A stretch of 64,000 nucleotides of DNA from Rugamonas apoptosis (GTDB taxonomy: Bacteria; Pseudomonadota; Gammaproteobacteria; Burkholderiales; Burkholderiaceae_D), in assembly GCF_014042355.1 (NCBI RefSeq), contig NZ_JACEZU010000001.1, positions 770,209-834,208 on the forward strand, read 5' to 3'. Positions 56,944 to 64,000 of this stretch are shown piece after piece. Made by a program: the position numbers and the translations under genes. Each line of letters begins with the position of its first letter. The first letter of the stretch is position 1. The notes beneath the pieces were generated by a model. The model was given only the letters and a program-made list of their open reading frames with translations, had not been told where the DNA came from and did no database searches.

Positions 56944-57007
56944 GGCAGTCTCGTGTTGGTTGACAGCCGCTATGATACCCGCGATCGCGGCCCCATGCGG
57001 GCCGCCG

Positions 57008-58255
57008 TCACGTCCGTTGCTGGCCGTGCGCCGGCAGCCACAGGTACCAGACCGTGAAGAACGGCCACAGCAGCGACAGGAATTGGGCCGCGCCGTTGAA
57101 GTTGAGGAATTTTCCTTGCACCCAGGTTTGCAGCGTGGCGACGAAATACGGGTTGGCCGGCGTGGTGTTGACGATGAGCAGGCTCAGCAGCAAAGTCAGG
57201 GCCGCCAGCCGGCGCTGGGCCGCGTGCGGCGCGAACGCGAGGCCGGCCAGCATGATGGCGCCGATCAAAAAGCCCCCTTCGGCGCCCGGCGTGACCCACA
57301 CGAAGGCGTTCTCGGGCGAGAACAGCAGCGCCGTCGCCAGCGCCTTGACGACGACGGCCGCGCCCACCAGCGCCGCCACCAGCGTGGCGCGTGGCGCCGG
57401 GCGGCGCAGCAGGCACAGCAGCGTGAGCGCCGCGCCCACCATGCCGCAGGCCGTGATGATGGTTTCGGACAGCCAGTATTGTTCCACCGTCAGCGTGGCC
57501 ACGGGGCGCAACCAGGCGCCCAGGTCGATTTCCGTGTCCAGCAGCTCGGACAGCCATTCGGACAGGATGGGCAGCAACTGGCCGTGGCCGAACAGGAAGC
57601 TTTGCGGGTAGATCTGGGCCAGCGGCCACAGGGCCAGCAGCACCAGGCCCTGGCTGGCCTGGGGCGCGAACCAGCGCCGCCGCAGCCGGTACAACTGGCT
57701 CTGGTCGAGCAGGCGGCGCACTGTCAGCACGCCGATCAGGGCGCCCAGGCTGCAGCCGGCCGCGTTGGTGTAGAAGTCCAGGTTGGACGACACGCGGCTG
57801 GGCAGATAGGTTTGCACGGCTTCCATCAGGCCCGATAGCAGCACGCCGCTGGCGCTGGCCAGCAGCCAGGCGGCCAGCCGCGTCACGCGCGGGTAGAGCG
57901 CGTACACGAGCAGGGTGCCCAGCGGGATGTAGCCGATGACGTTGGTGATGGCGTCGAACTTGGTCCAGTAGCGGGGCAGCTCCACGTGCTCCAGGAAGAT
58001 CAGCGGCGACAGCCCGTGGTTCTGCCAGCCCGAGAAGGGATACCAGCTGGCGTACACGATCAACAGCACATAGGCCAGCAGCGCGGCGCGCGCCAGCGCC
58101 GAACTGCGGCCGGGCGTGGCGCCGGACACGGTCGCCGGCTCCGGTGCTTGCGCCTGTGCTTGCGCCGATACTTGCGTCGGTACTTGAGCAGGTACGGGTG
58201 CCGGTTCTCGTGCCGGTGGCGGATTGGCCGCTGGTGGATCGGTTTGCTGCGTCAT
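57008..58255 (-). CDS. VanZ family membrane protein
   Basis: 415 residues. A Pro/Gln/Ala-rich cytosolic N-terminus (PVPAQVPTQVSAQAQAQAPEP, written here in part of the first 45 residues) is followed by about ten hydrophobic helices. The VanZ-like half (~60-190) has YASWYPFSGW, FDAITNVIGYIPLG and QTYLPSRVSSNLDFYTNAAG. Role unknown; VanZ in enterococci lowers teicoplanin sensitivity. It ends the lipid-transport operon. Confidence 0.82.
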   Translation of the reverse strand: MTQQTDPPAANPPPAREPAPVPAQVPTQVSAQAQAQAPEPATVSGATPGRSSALARAALLAYVLLIVYASWYPFSGWQNHGLSPLIFLEHVELPRYWTKFDAITNVIGYIPLGTLLVYALYPRVTRLAAWLLASASGVLLSGLMEAVQTYLPSRVSSNLDFYTNAAGCSLGALIGVLTVRRLLDQSQLYRLRRRWFAPQASQGLVLLALWPLAQIYPQSFLFGHGQLLPILSEWLSELLDTEIDLGAWLRPVATLTVEQYWLSETIITACGMVGAALTLLCLLRRPAPRATLVAALVGAAVVVKALATALLFSPENAFVWVTPGAEGGFLIGAIMLAGLAFAPHAAQRRLAALTLLLSLLIVNTTPANPYFVATLQTWVQGKFLNFNGAAQFLSLLWPFFTVWYLWLPAHGQQRT

Positions 58256-58273
58256 TGCTGCGCCATTGCTACG

Positions 58274-58885
58274 TTATTGTTGCGGCAGCGTGGCCAGCCA
58301 CGTCAGCAGGTCGGCGGTCAGCGCGTCGCTGGCGTCGGCCAGCGCGTGGGCGCCGCCGGCCGCGTCGGCGCTGGGTGCCGGGCTGCTGCGCTGGAAGGTG
58401 CGCTGGTCCACCAGCCGGTGGTTACGGAACAGCGAGGCGCGTACGGCCAATGCGCCGCTGCTCTGGGTGGCGCTGGTGAAGTTCTGGGCGAAATCATCCA
58501 GTTCCAGGCGCAGCATGGGCGCGCCGCTGCCCACGTCGGTCGAAGTCAGCACCTTGACGCCAGCCTGCGCCAAACGCGCCTTGATGCGCTGGGTCAGCAA
58601 CTGCGGCGGGGTGCTGGTCCACTGGTTGTAGGCGTAGGGGCGGGCCTGATGCGCATCCGCGTACAGCAGCCGGTATTGCATGCGCTCCGAGTCGAGCGCT
58701 GGCGGGCCGTCCACGTCGGCCACGATCAGGGCCGGCAGCGGCGCGGGCGCGGTGGCGGCGCTGGTTTGCGGCAGCGGGCCGAAATCGTACAGGGTGGTGG
58801 CCGTGCGGCCGCCGCTGGCGCAGCCGCTCAGCAGCAGGGTGGCGGCCATTGTGACCATAGTGGCCAGGCGGGAAGGGTTGGTCAT
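58274..58885 (-). CDS. ABC-type transport auxiliary lipoprotein (PqiC-like)
   Basis: 203 residues from MTNPSRLATMVTMAATLLLS with lipobox LSGC; GAGGAACC sits upstream, while the ATG at 58900 overlaps the MCE gene stop. TTLYDFGPLP and LIVADVDGPPALDSERMQYRL are typical of the ABC_trans_aux family. Outer-membrane-anchored partner of MCE transporters. Confidence 0.88.
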   Translation of the reverse strand: MTNPSRLATMVTMAATLLLSGCASGGRTATTLYDFGPLPQTSAATAPAPLPALIVADVDGPPALDSERMQYRLLYADAHQARPYAYNQWTSTPPQLLTQRIKARLAQAGVKVLTSTDVGSGAPMLRLELDDFAQNFTSATQSSGALAVRASLFRNHRLVDQRTFQRSSPAPSADAAGGAHALADASDALTADLLTWLATLPQQ

Positions 58886-58896
58886 CGCAGGGTTCC

Positions 58897-59835
58897 TCAT
58901 TTGGCCGGTGCCGTAAAGCCGTCCTCGCCGGGGCCGGGCTGGGTGCCGGGCGCGCCGAACAGCAAGCTTTGCGGACGTTCATTGAGCTTGTTCATGGTGT
59001 TCTTCAGGGCCCGCATCGACGAACGCGATTCGTCGGTGAGCGAGATCACGTGCGGCAAGGCGTCCATCTCGACGCCGCTGGTGACCGCCTCCACCGACAG
59101 GCCGACCCGGTCCACCGTGCCGCTCATGCGCGCCAGCGGGCCGTCGGGCGCCTGCAGGCTGGTGGTCAGGCGGCGCGCGTCGTTGGCCAGTGCGGTCACC
59201 GATTGCAGCGCGCCGTGGGCCTGGTCGGCCAGCGCGGGCAGGCGGTCTATGGTGGGCTGCAGTTGTTCCGGCAGCGCGCCGTAAGCCTTGGCGGCCGTGC
59301 TGATGTCGGTGAAGGCGGACAGCATCACGCGCTGGTTGGCAGGGCTGAGCAAGGCGTTCAGGCGGTCGGCCGCCTGTTCGGCCTGGGACAGGATCTGTTT
59401 ACCCCTTTTCTCCAGCTGGTCCAGCAGGCCGGGACGCAGCGGGATGCGGGCAGGGTTATCGACGTTGGTGCCCAGCAGCGGCGAGCCCACCTTGTCGTCG
59501 TCCAGCTGGATGTAGGCGATGCCCGTCACGCCCTGGTAGCCCAGCGTGGCGAAGGTGGTTTTGGTGATGGGCGCGTCCGGGTTGATGCTGAGGGTGACGA
59601 GGATCTGGCCGGTCACCTTGGGATCGAAGCCGATGCTGGCCACTTTGCCCACCTGCAGGCCACGGTAGCGCACCTGCGCTTGCGGGTTCAGGCCGGGCAC
59701 GGGCTGGGTGGTGGCCAGCTGGTACGGCACGCGCTCGATGCGGTCGCGGTTGAACCAGAGGCCGAACAGCACCGCCGCGATCACCAGTGTGATCGTGAAA
59801 AAACCTGTCATGAGTGCGTGCGATCTGTTTTCCAT
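58897..59835 (-). CDS. MCE/MlaD family lipid transport protein
   Basis: 312 residues. One N-terminal TM helix (MTGFFTITLVIAAVLFGLW), then the MCE domain (YQLATTQPVPGLNPQAQVRYRGLQVGKVASIGF; VTGIAYIQLDD), and a long helical C-terminal stretch that may span the periplasm as a tunnel or coil. Works with the permease and ATPase upstream in the operon. Confidence 0.9.
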   Translation of the reverse strand: MENRSHALMTGFFTITLVIAAVLFGLWFNRDRIERVPYQLATTQPVPGLNPQAQVRYRGLQVGKVASIGFDPKVTGQILVTLSINPDAPITKTTFATLGYQGVTGIAYIQLDDDKVGSPLLGTNVDNPARIPLRPGLLDQLEKRGKQILSQAEQAADRLNALLSPANQRVMLSAFTDISTAAKAYGALPEQLQPTIDRLPALADQAHGALQSVTALANDARRLTTSLQAPDGPLARMSGTVDRVGLSVEAVTSGVEMDALPHVISLTDESRSSMRALKNTMNKLNERPQSLLFGAPGTQPGPGEDGFTAPAK

Positions 59836-59875
59836 GGATGCTCCGTTGCGTATTCAGTGTCCGCTCAGTGTTGAC

Positions 59876-60760
59876 TCAGTGTTTGATTTCTGGCGCGCCC
59901 TTGGGCTGTGGCGGGGACGTGTCGAGCGCTTCCAGCGCGCGGCGGCCGCGGTCGCCCAGGAAGAACTCCTTGATGAATGGGTGGTCGATCTTCAGCAGCT
60001 CGCGCGTGGGGCCGATGGCGATCACGTGTTTTTCGGCCAGCACGGCGATGCGGGTCGACAGCGCGAACAGTGTGTCCAGGTCGTGCGTGACCATGACCAC
60101 CGTCAGCCCCAGTTCGCGGTGCAGCGATTTGATCAGGGCCACAAAGCTTTCCGACAGGTCGGGGTCGAGGCCGGCCGTCGGTTCGTCCAGGAACAGCAGC
60201 CGCGGCTCCAGCGCCAGGGCGCGCGCCAGCGCCACCCGCTTGATCATGCCGCCGGACAGGTCGGACGGCATCTTGCCGGCGTGCTCAGGCCCCAGGCCCA
60301 CCATATTCATCTTCAGCAGCACCACGTCGCGCACCAGGTCTTCCGGGATCTTGTGCAGTTCGCGCAGGGGCTGGGCGATGTTCTCGAACACGGTCAGGGC
60401 CGAGTACAGGGCGCCTTGCTGGAACAGCATGCCCCAGTGGTTGCGCAGCTTCTGCAACTGGCTCGCATCGACTTCGCTGATGTCCTCACCGAACACGCGC
60501 ACGCAGCCGCGCGCGGGGCGTTCCAGTCCCAGCATCTGGCGCAGCAGCACGGTCTTGCCGGTGCCGGAGCCGCCCACGATGGACAGGATCTCCCCCGCTT
60601 GTATGGCCAGGTCCAGATCCTGGTGCACGACGGTGCGGCCGAATTTGGTCCACAGGCCCGTGATCTCCACCACCGGCACGCTGCCATCCAGTTTCAGCAC
60701 GCCCGTGTTGGGCGCGCCGCAGGAGGACTCGGGAGATGGCGCTGGCTGGTTCTCGTCCAT
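59876..60760 (-). CDS. MlaF-like ABC transporter ATP-binding protein
   Basis: 294 residues. Walker A VGGSGTGKTVLLR, signature LSGGMIKRVALARAL, Walker B LLFLDEPTAGLDP and switch His in MVTHD. Energises lipid movement by the MlaE-type permease. The ATG overlaps the permease stop by one base. Confidence 0.93.
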   Translation of the reverse strand: MDENQPAPSPESSCGAPNTGVLKLDGSVPVVEITGLWTKFGRTVVHQDLDLAIQAGEILSIVGGSGTGKTVLLRQMLGLERPARGCVRVFGEDISEVDASQLQKLRNHWGMLFQQGALYSALTVFENIAQPLRELHKIPEDLVRDVVLLKMNMVGLGPEHAGKMPSDLSGGMIKRVALARALALEPRLLFLDEPTAGLDPDLSESFVALIKSLHRELGLTVVMVTHDLDTLFALSTRIAVLAEKHVIAIGPTRELLKIDHPFIKEFFLGDRGRRALEALDTSPPQPKGAPEIKH

Positions 60761-61875
60761 CAGTACCCCACGCCGTTGAACAGGATCGCGAACACGGCGT
60801 CGGCCAGGATCACGACGGTGATGGCGGTGACCACCGAGGTGGTGGTGCCGCGCCCCAGGCTTTCCGTGTTGGGCTTGATGCGCAAGCCGAAGTGGCAGGC
60901 CACCAGCGCGATCAGCACGCCGAACACGGCGCCTTTTCCCAGGCCGATCATGTAGTTCGCCAGCGGCACGGCGTCCGGCAGCTTCTCGATGAAGTAGTAC
61001 GGCGACAGGTGCAATTCCACGTTGGCCGACACCATGCCGCCGATCAGCGCCATGACATCAGTCCAGATCACCAGCAGCGGCATGCAGACGGCCAGCGCGA
61101 TCACCTTGGGCAGGATCAGGCGGAAGCCGTGCGAGATGCCCATCACCAGCATGGCGTCCAGTTCCTCCGTCACCCGCATCACGCCCAGTTGCGCCGTGAT
61201 CGAGGAACCGGAGCGGCCGGCCACCAGGATGGCCGCCAGCAGCGGACCCAGTTCGCGGATGATGCTCATGCCCAACAGGTTGACCAGATAGATATCGCCG
61301 CCGAAATTGCGCAGCTGCTGGGCCGACAGGTAGGACAGCACCACACCGATCAGGAAGCCGACCAGCGCCGTGATGCCCAGCGCCTGCGGGCCGGCGTGGT
61401 AGATGTTGGCCGAGATTTCGCGCCACGGGCCGCGCAGTGGATGGCGCGCGAAGCGGCCGATATCCTGCGTCACGGAGCCCACCAGCGAGATCACGCCACG
61501 CAAGTGGGCGAAGAACTTCAGCATGGCGAAGCCGAGCACCATGACGGAGGTCAGGCGCTGTTTGCGCGGGGCTTTCAGTTCCAGATTACCGGCCGCCTCC
61601 AGCCGTTTGAAGAATTCCTCCTGCCCCGGCGCCAGCCGCAGCGCCGCGGGACGGGCCTTGCCCCAGGCGTTCCAGAGTAATTGGGCGCCGATGTGGTCCA
61701 TGCTGTCGATACCAGTCAAGTCCCATTGGATATGGGCCTTGTCCTTCAGGGAATTGAGCTGGCCGGTGAGGGTATGCATCGCGCCGCCCAGCGCGAGTGC
61801 GTGGACTTGCCAGGTGCCGGTGGCGGTGGCGGCGCTGGAATCGAGAGTGAGTGTGGGCTCTTGGACGGAGGGCAT
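60760..61875 (-). CDS. MlaE family permease with N-terminal STAS domain
   Basis: 371 residues. The first ~105 residues form a STAS-like domain (LDSSAATATGTWQVHALALGG; IQWDLTGIDSMDHIGAQLLW), which other systems carry as a separate MlaB protein. The permease follows (YLSAQQLRNFGGDIYLVNLLG; RELGPLLAAILVAGRSGSSITAQLG). First gene of the order permease-ATPase-MCE-lipoprotein-VanZ. Phospholipid traffic between membranes is the expected role. Confidence 0.92.
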   Translation of the reverse strand: MPSVQEPTLTLDSSAATATGTWQVHALALGGAMHTLTGQLNSLKDKAHIQWDLTGIDSMDHIGAQLLWNAWGKARPAALRLAPGQEEFFKRLEAAGNLELKAPRKQRLTSVMVLGFAMLKFFAHLRGVISLVGSVTQDIGRFARHPLRGPWREISANIYHAGPQALGITALVGFLIGVVLSYLSAQQLRNFGGDIYLVNLLGMSIIRELGPLLAAILVAGRSGSSITAQLGVMRVTEELDAMLVMGISHGFRLILPKVIALAVCMPLLVIWTDVMALIGGMVSANVELHLSPYYFIEKLPDAVPLANYMIGLGKGAVFGVLIALVACHFGLRIKPNTESLGRGTTTSVVTAITVVILADAVFAILFNGVGY

Positions 61876-61938
61876 GACGCCAGTTTAAGGGAGTTTGGGC
61901 GGGACCGCCACCGCTGATCCCGCCGGCCCTGCGTCTTA

Positions 61939-63453
61939 TCAGGCCGCCAGGTGGCGCGCCTGGCGCTGCGGCGCCGCCGTTTCGGCCCGCGCCGCCGGTG
62001 TGTTGGCGGCCGCTGGCTTGATGCGCGAGCCCGATTCGTTGCGGCCGGCGTAGTCGCTGGCCAGCAGTTCGTCGGCCGCCGCTTTACTCATGCCGCGTGT
62101 CTGCAGCCATTTCGACACCATCGCGGCAAGGCGGTCAAGGGCGATGCGGTGAGTGGCGTCCGTGTTCGCATACAGCCAGTCGGAGAAGTCCATGAAGTGC
62201 TCGAACGCCGATTCGCCCAGCAGCACTGGTAGCGTGTGCGCGAAGCGGCCGGAGTTGGCCACCAGGTCCCAGTAGCGGGCGAAGCGCACCAGGCGCTGCA
62301 TGGTGGGGAAGTCGATGTCCTTGTTGGCCAGGATAGTGTAGGGCGCATACGGCTCGAACACCAGGCCGTATGCTTCCGTATGGCGGATGATGGGTGTGCC
62401 GCGCAGCCGCTTCAATATGCCGAACTGGATCTCGTGCGGATGGAGCGCCCACAGCTGGTTGAAGCCGCGCGCGAAGCTGGCCACGTCTTCACCCGGCAGG
62501 CCGGCGATCAGGTCCACGTGCATGTGGGCGTGCGATTGGGTGGTCAGCCAGCGGATGTTGTCGGCCGCTTTCTGGTTGTCCTGCTTGCGGCTGACCAGCG
62601 TCTGCACCGCGGGATTGAAGCTCTGGATGCCGATCTCGAACTGCAGTGCGCCGGGCGGGAACTTGCTGATGCCTTCCTTGAGCGCGTCCGGCAGGTGATC
62701 GGGCACCAGTTCGAAGTGGGCGTAGACCGGGTCGTCGGGATAGGCGGCCAGCTTGTCGAGGAAGAACTGCATGATCTTCAGGCTGGTCTTGATGTTCAGG
62801 TTAAAGGTGCGGTCGACGAACTTGAACAGGCGGGCGCCGCGCGCGTGCAGTCCTTCCAGCTCGGCCAGGAAGGCGTCCAGGTTGAATGGCCAGGCTGTCT
62901 TGTCCAGGGCGGACAGGCAGAATTCGCACTTGAACGGGCAGCCGCGCGAGGCTTCCACATAGATGGTGCGGTTCTTGATGTCGTCGTCGCTATAGAGCGA
63001 ATACGGCAGCTTGATCTCGGCCATCGGTGGCTGGACGCCGGCATGGATCTTCATCAGCGGCTTGGGGCCGTTCAGGATCTCGCCGCACAGCTTGGGAAAG
63101 GTGACGTCGCCCCATCCCGTGATCAGGTAATCGGCCAGCTGGACAATCTGCTGTTCGCCCGGCTCGTGCGATACCTCCGGCCCCCCCAATACGACCACCA
63201 CCTGCGGCGCCACGCGCTTGAGCATGGCCACGACCTTGGTGGTTTCTTCGACGTTCCATATATAGATACCGAAACCGACGATGCGAGGCTGCCGGGCCAG
63301 GATGCGTTCCACGATTTCCGTCGTCTTCGCACCGATCACGAATTCCTGCAGCTTTGTTTGTTCCTGCAGCGGCCCCATGTTGGCCAGCAGGTAGCGCAGA
63401 CCCAGTGAGGCGTGGGTGTAGCGGGCGTTGAGGGTGGTGAGCAGGATAGTCAT
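61939..63453 (-). CDS. B12-binding domain / radical SAM protein (DUF4080 type)
   Basis: 504 residues. Cobalamin-binding-like N-terminus (MTILLTTLNARYTHASLGLRYLLANM to ~140). The radical SAM Cx3Cx2C motif is in ASRGCPFKCEFCLSALDK near residue 170, and the SAM domain continues to ~375 with HMHVDLIAGLPGED. The C-terminal DUF4080-like region is followed by an Ala-rich tail. Reaction unknown. It is divergent from the rrn operon. Confidence 0.88.
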   Translation of the reverse strand: MTILLTTLNARYTHASLGLRYLLANMGPLQEQTKLQEFVIGAKTTEIVERILARQPRIVGFGIYIWNVEETTKVVAMLKRVAPQVVVVLGGPEVSHEPGEQQIVQLADYLITGWGDVTFPKLCGEILNGPKPLMKIHAGVQPPMAEIKLPYSLYSDDDIKNRTIYVEASRGCPFKCEFCLSALDKTAWPFNLDAFLAELEGLHARGARLFKFVDRTFNLNIKTSLKIMQFFLDKLAAYPDDPVYAHFELVPDHLPDALKEGISKFPPGALQFEIGIQSFNPAVQTLVSRKQDNQKAADNIRWLTTQSHAHMHVDLIAGLPGEDVASFARGFNQLWALHPHEIQFGILKRLRGTPIIRHTEAYGLVFEPYAPYTILANKDIDFPTMQRLVRFARYWDLVANSGRFAHTLPVLLGESAFEHFMDFSDWLYANTDATHRIALDRLAAMVSKWLQTRGMSKAAADELLASDYAGRNESGSRIKPAAANTPAARAETAAPQRQARHLAA

Positions 63454-63586
63454 GACAGGCGTGCGAATCGGTGAAACCGCTATTTTACGCTGCCGGCCTT
63501 GTCAGCCGCGCCGCCCTTTGCTATAGTTCGCCTCCCCGCAAAACGGCGCGTGCAAATGCGAGTTGAACGGGGCGGAAGTTAGGGGT

Positions 63587-63615
63587 TGACGAAACGAACT
63601 AAACGCTTCATACTC
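63587..63615 (+). promoter_or_regulatory. rRNA operon promoter (probable)
   Basis: TTGACG at 63587-63592, 17-base spacer, CATACT at 63610-63615. It gives a leader of about 270 bases before the 16S gene, a usual length for rrn operons. Confidence 0.6.
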
Positions 63616-63889
63616 TTTCTTCTTCGCGGCTGATAAACAAAACGCTTTGTCAGAAACGCCGCAAGCAGTACCGAATAAGTTCTTTAAAAATTCACAGTCG
63701 ATAAGTGTGGACGTTTGATGGAAGTGCACACGAAGCCAGTCTTCGTGATACTTAAAATATCAAATGTTCACAAGAAATAAATGAAATAGGATACTCGCAA
63801 GAGTAGCCTGTCAGTATTTTGAGTGAGCGAATTCGGACCAATGGGACGAATTCGGCGGCAGCAATGTCGTCGACAAACAAACAGAGATT
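63616..63889 (+). other. rrn leader with boxA-like element
   Basis: GTTCTTTAAAAATT at 63679-63692, followed by CAGTCGATAAGTGTGG, matches the betaproteobacterial rrn antitermination leader (boxA-like). A CACGAAG/CTTCGTG hairpin is at 63729-63747. The other intergenic bases (63454-63586) show nothing beyond the promoter. Confidence 0.65.
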
Positions 63890-64000
63890 AAACTGAAGAG
63901 TTTGATCCTGGCTCAGATTGAACGCTGGCGGCATGCCTTACACATGCAAGTCGAACGGCAGCGCGGGGCAACCTGGCGGCGAGTGGCGAACGGGTGAGTA
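63890..64000 (+). rRNA. rrs: 16S ribosomal RNA, 5' end (cut by window edge)
   Basis: The sequence from 63890 (AAACTGAAGAGTTTGATCCT) is the universal 16S start, continuing through the TGAACGCTGGCGGCATGCCT and CGGGTGAGTA segments. The first variable stretch (GGCAGCGCGGGGCAACCTGG) fits Oxalobacteraceae. Confidence 0.97.

Overview
The window comes from a high-GC betaproteobacterium, most likely an Oxalobacteraceae of the Massilia/Duganella/Janthinobacterium type. Three things point there: the 16S rRNA 5' end at the right edge, the chromosomal core dnaA-dnaN-gyrB with divergent rpmH-rnpA-yidD-yidC-mnmE, and an rrn leader of betaproteobacterial style. No tRNA gene, insertion sequence, integrase or CRISPR array was seen.

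Layout. (1) 1-11650: a surface-sugar locus. The end of pseC, then pseF, pseG, pseH and pseI, build CMP-pseudaminic acid. An amidotransferase trio (HisH-like, HisF-like, PseA-like) suggests an acetamidino form of the sugar. Three convergent genes follow: a possible GT-B glycosyltransferase, an unknown protein, and a TPR / O-GlcNAc-transferase-like / methyltransferase fusion; this looks like a flagellin glycosylation locus. (2) 11900-25700: metabolic and envelope genes (nudC, folE, an M28 peptidase, a LysR/aldo-keto reductase pair, a chemoreceptor, OmpW with an FNR-like site, a MORN/TonB protein, an M48 peptidase, a periplasmic binding protein) and a bufferin-type RiPP operon (BufA precursor, DUF692 MNIO enzyme, DUF2063 partner). 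(3) 25948-29808: one 1286-residue gene of visibly lower GC than its surroundings, joining methyltransferase, PLD-nuclease, SF2-helicase, S24/LexA-like and DUF3427-like parts; it looks like an acquired defence gene beside gyrB. (4) 29935-39693: replication and translation core with a probable oriC between dnaA and rpmH. (5) 39718-47155: an accessory stretch with a class C beta-lactamase, a GNAT acetyltransferase, a cupin, a DUF1501/DUF1800 pair, and an outer-membrane barrel with a haem motif followed by a dihaem cytochrome lipoprotein. (6) 47395-50912: a solitary solute-binding lipoprotein directly before a membrane diguanylate cyclase, then a small zinc-ribbon protein. (7) 50948-63453: an Hpt protein, a CAP-domain lipoprotein, pssA, an aldo-keto reductase, dacC, a hydrolase, a ferredoxin, an Mla-like lipid transporter operon with a VanZ gene, and a B12/radical SAM protein. 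(8) 63454-64000: rrn promoter/leader and the 16S start.

Several intergenic gaps carry long, nearly perfect hairpins sharing GGGACGGACCCC-like or related cores. They sit where terminators are expected, but the stems are unusually long, and they probably belong to a repeat family. Start codons were chosen from ribosome binding sites and family N-termini; several genes use TTG or GTG.
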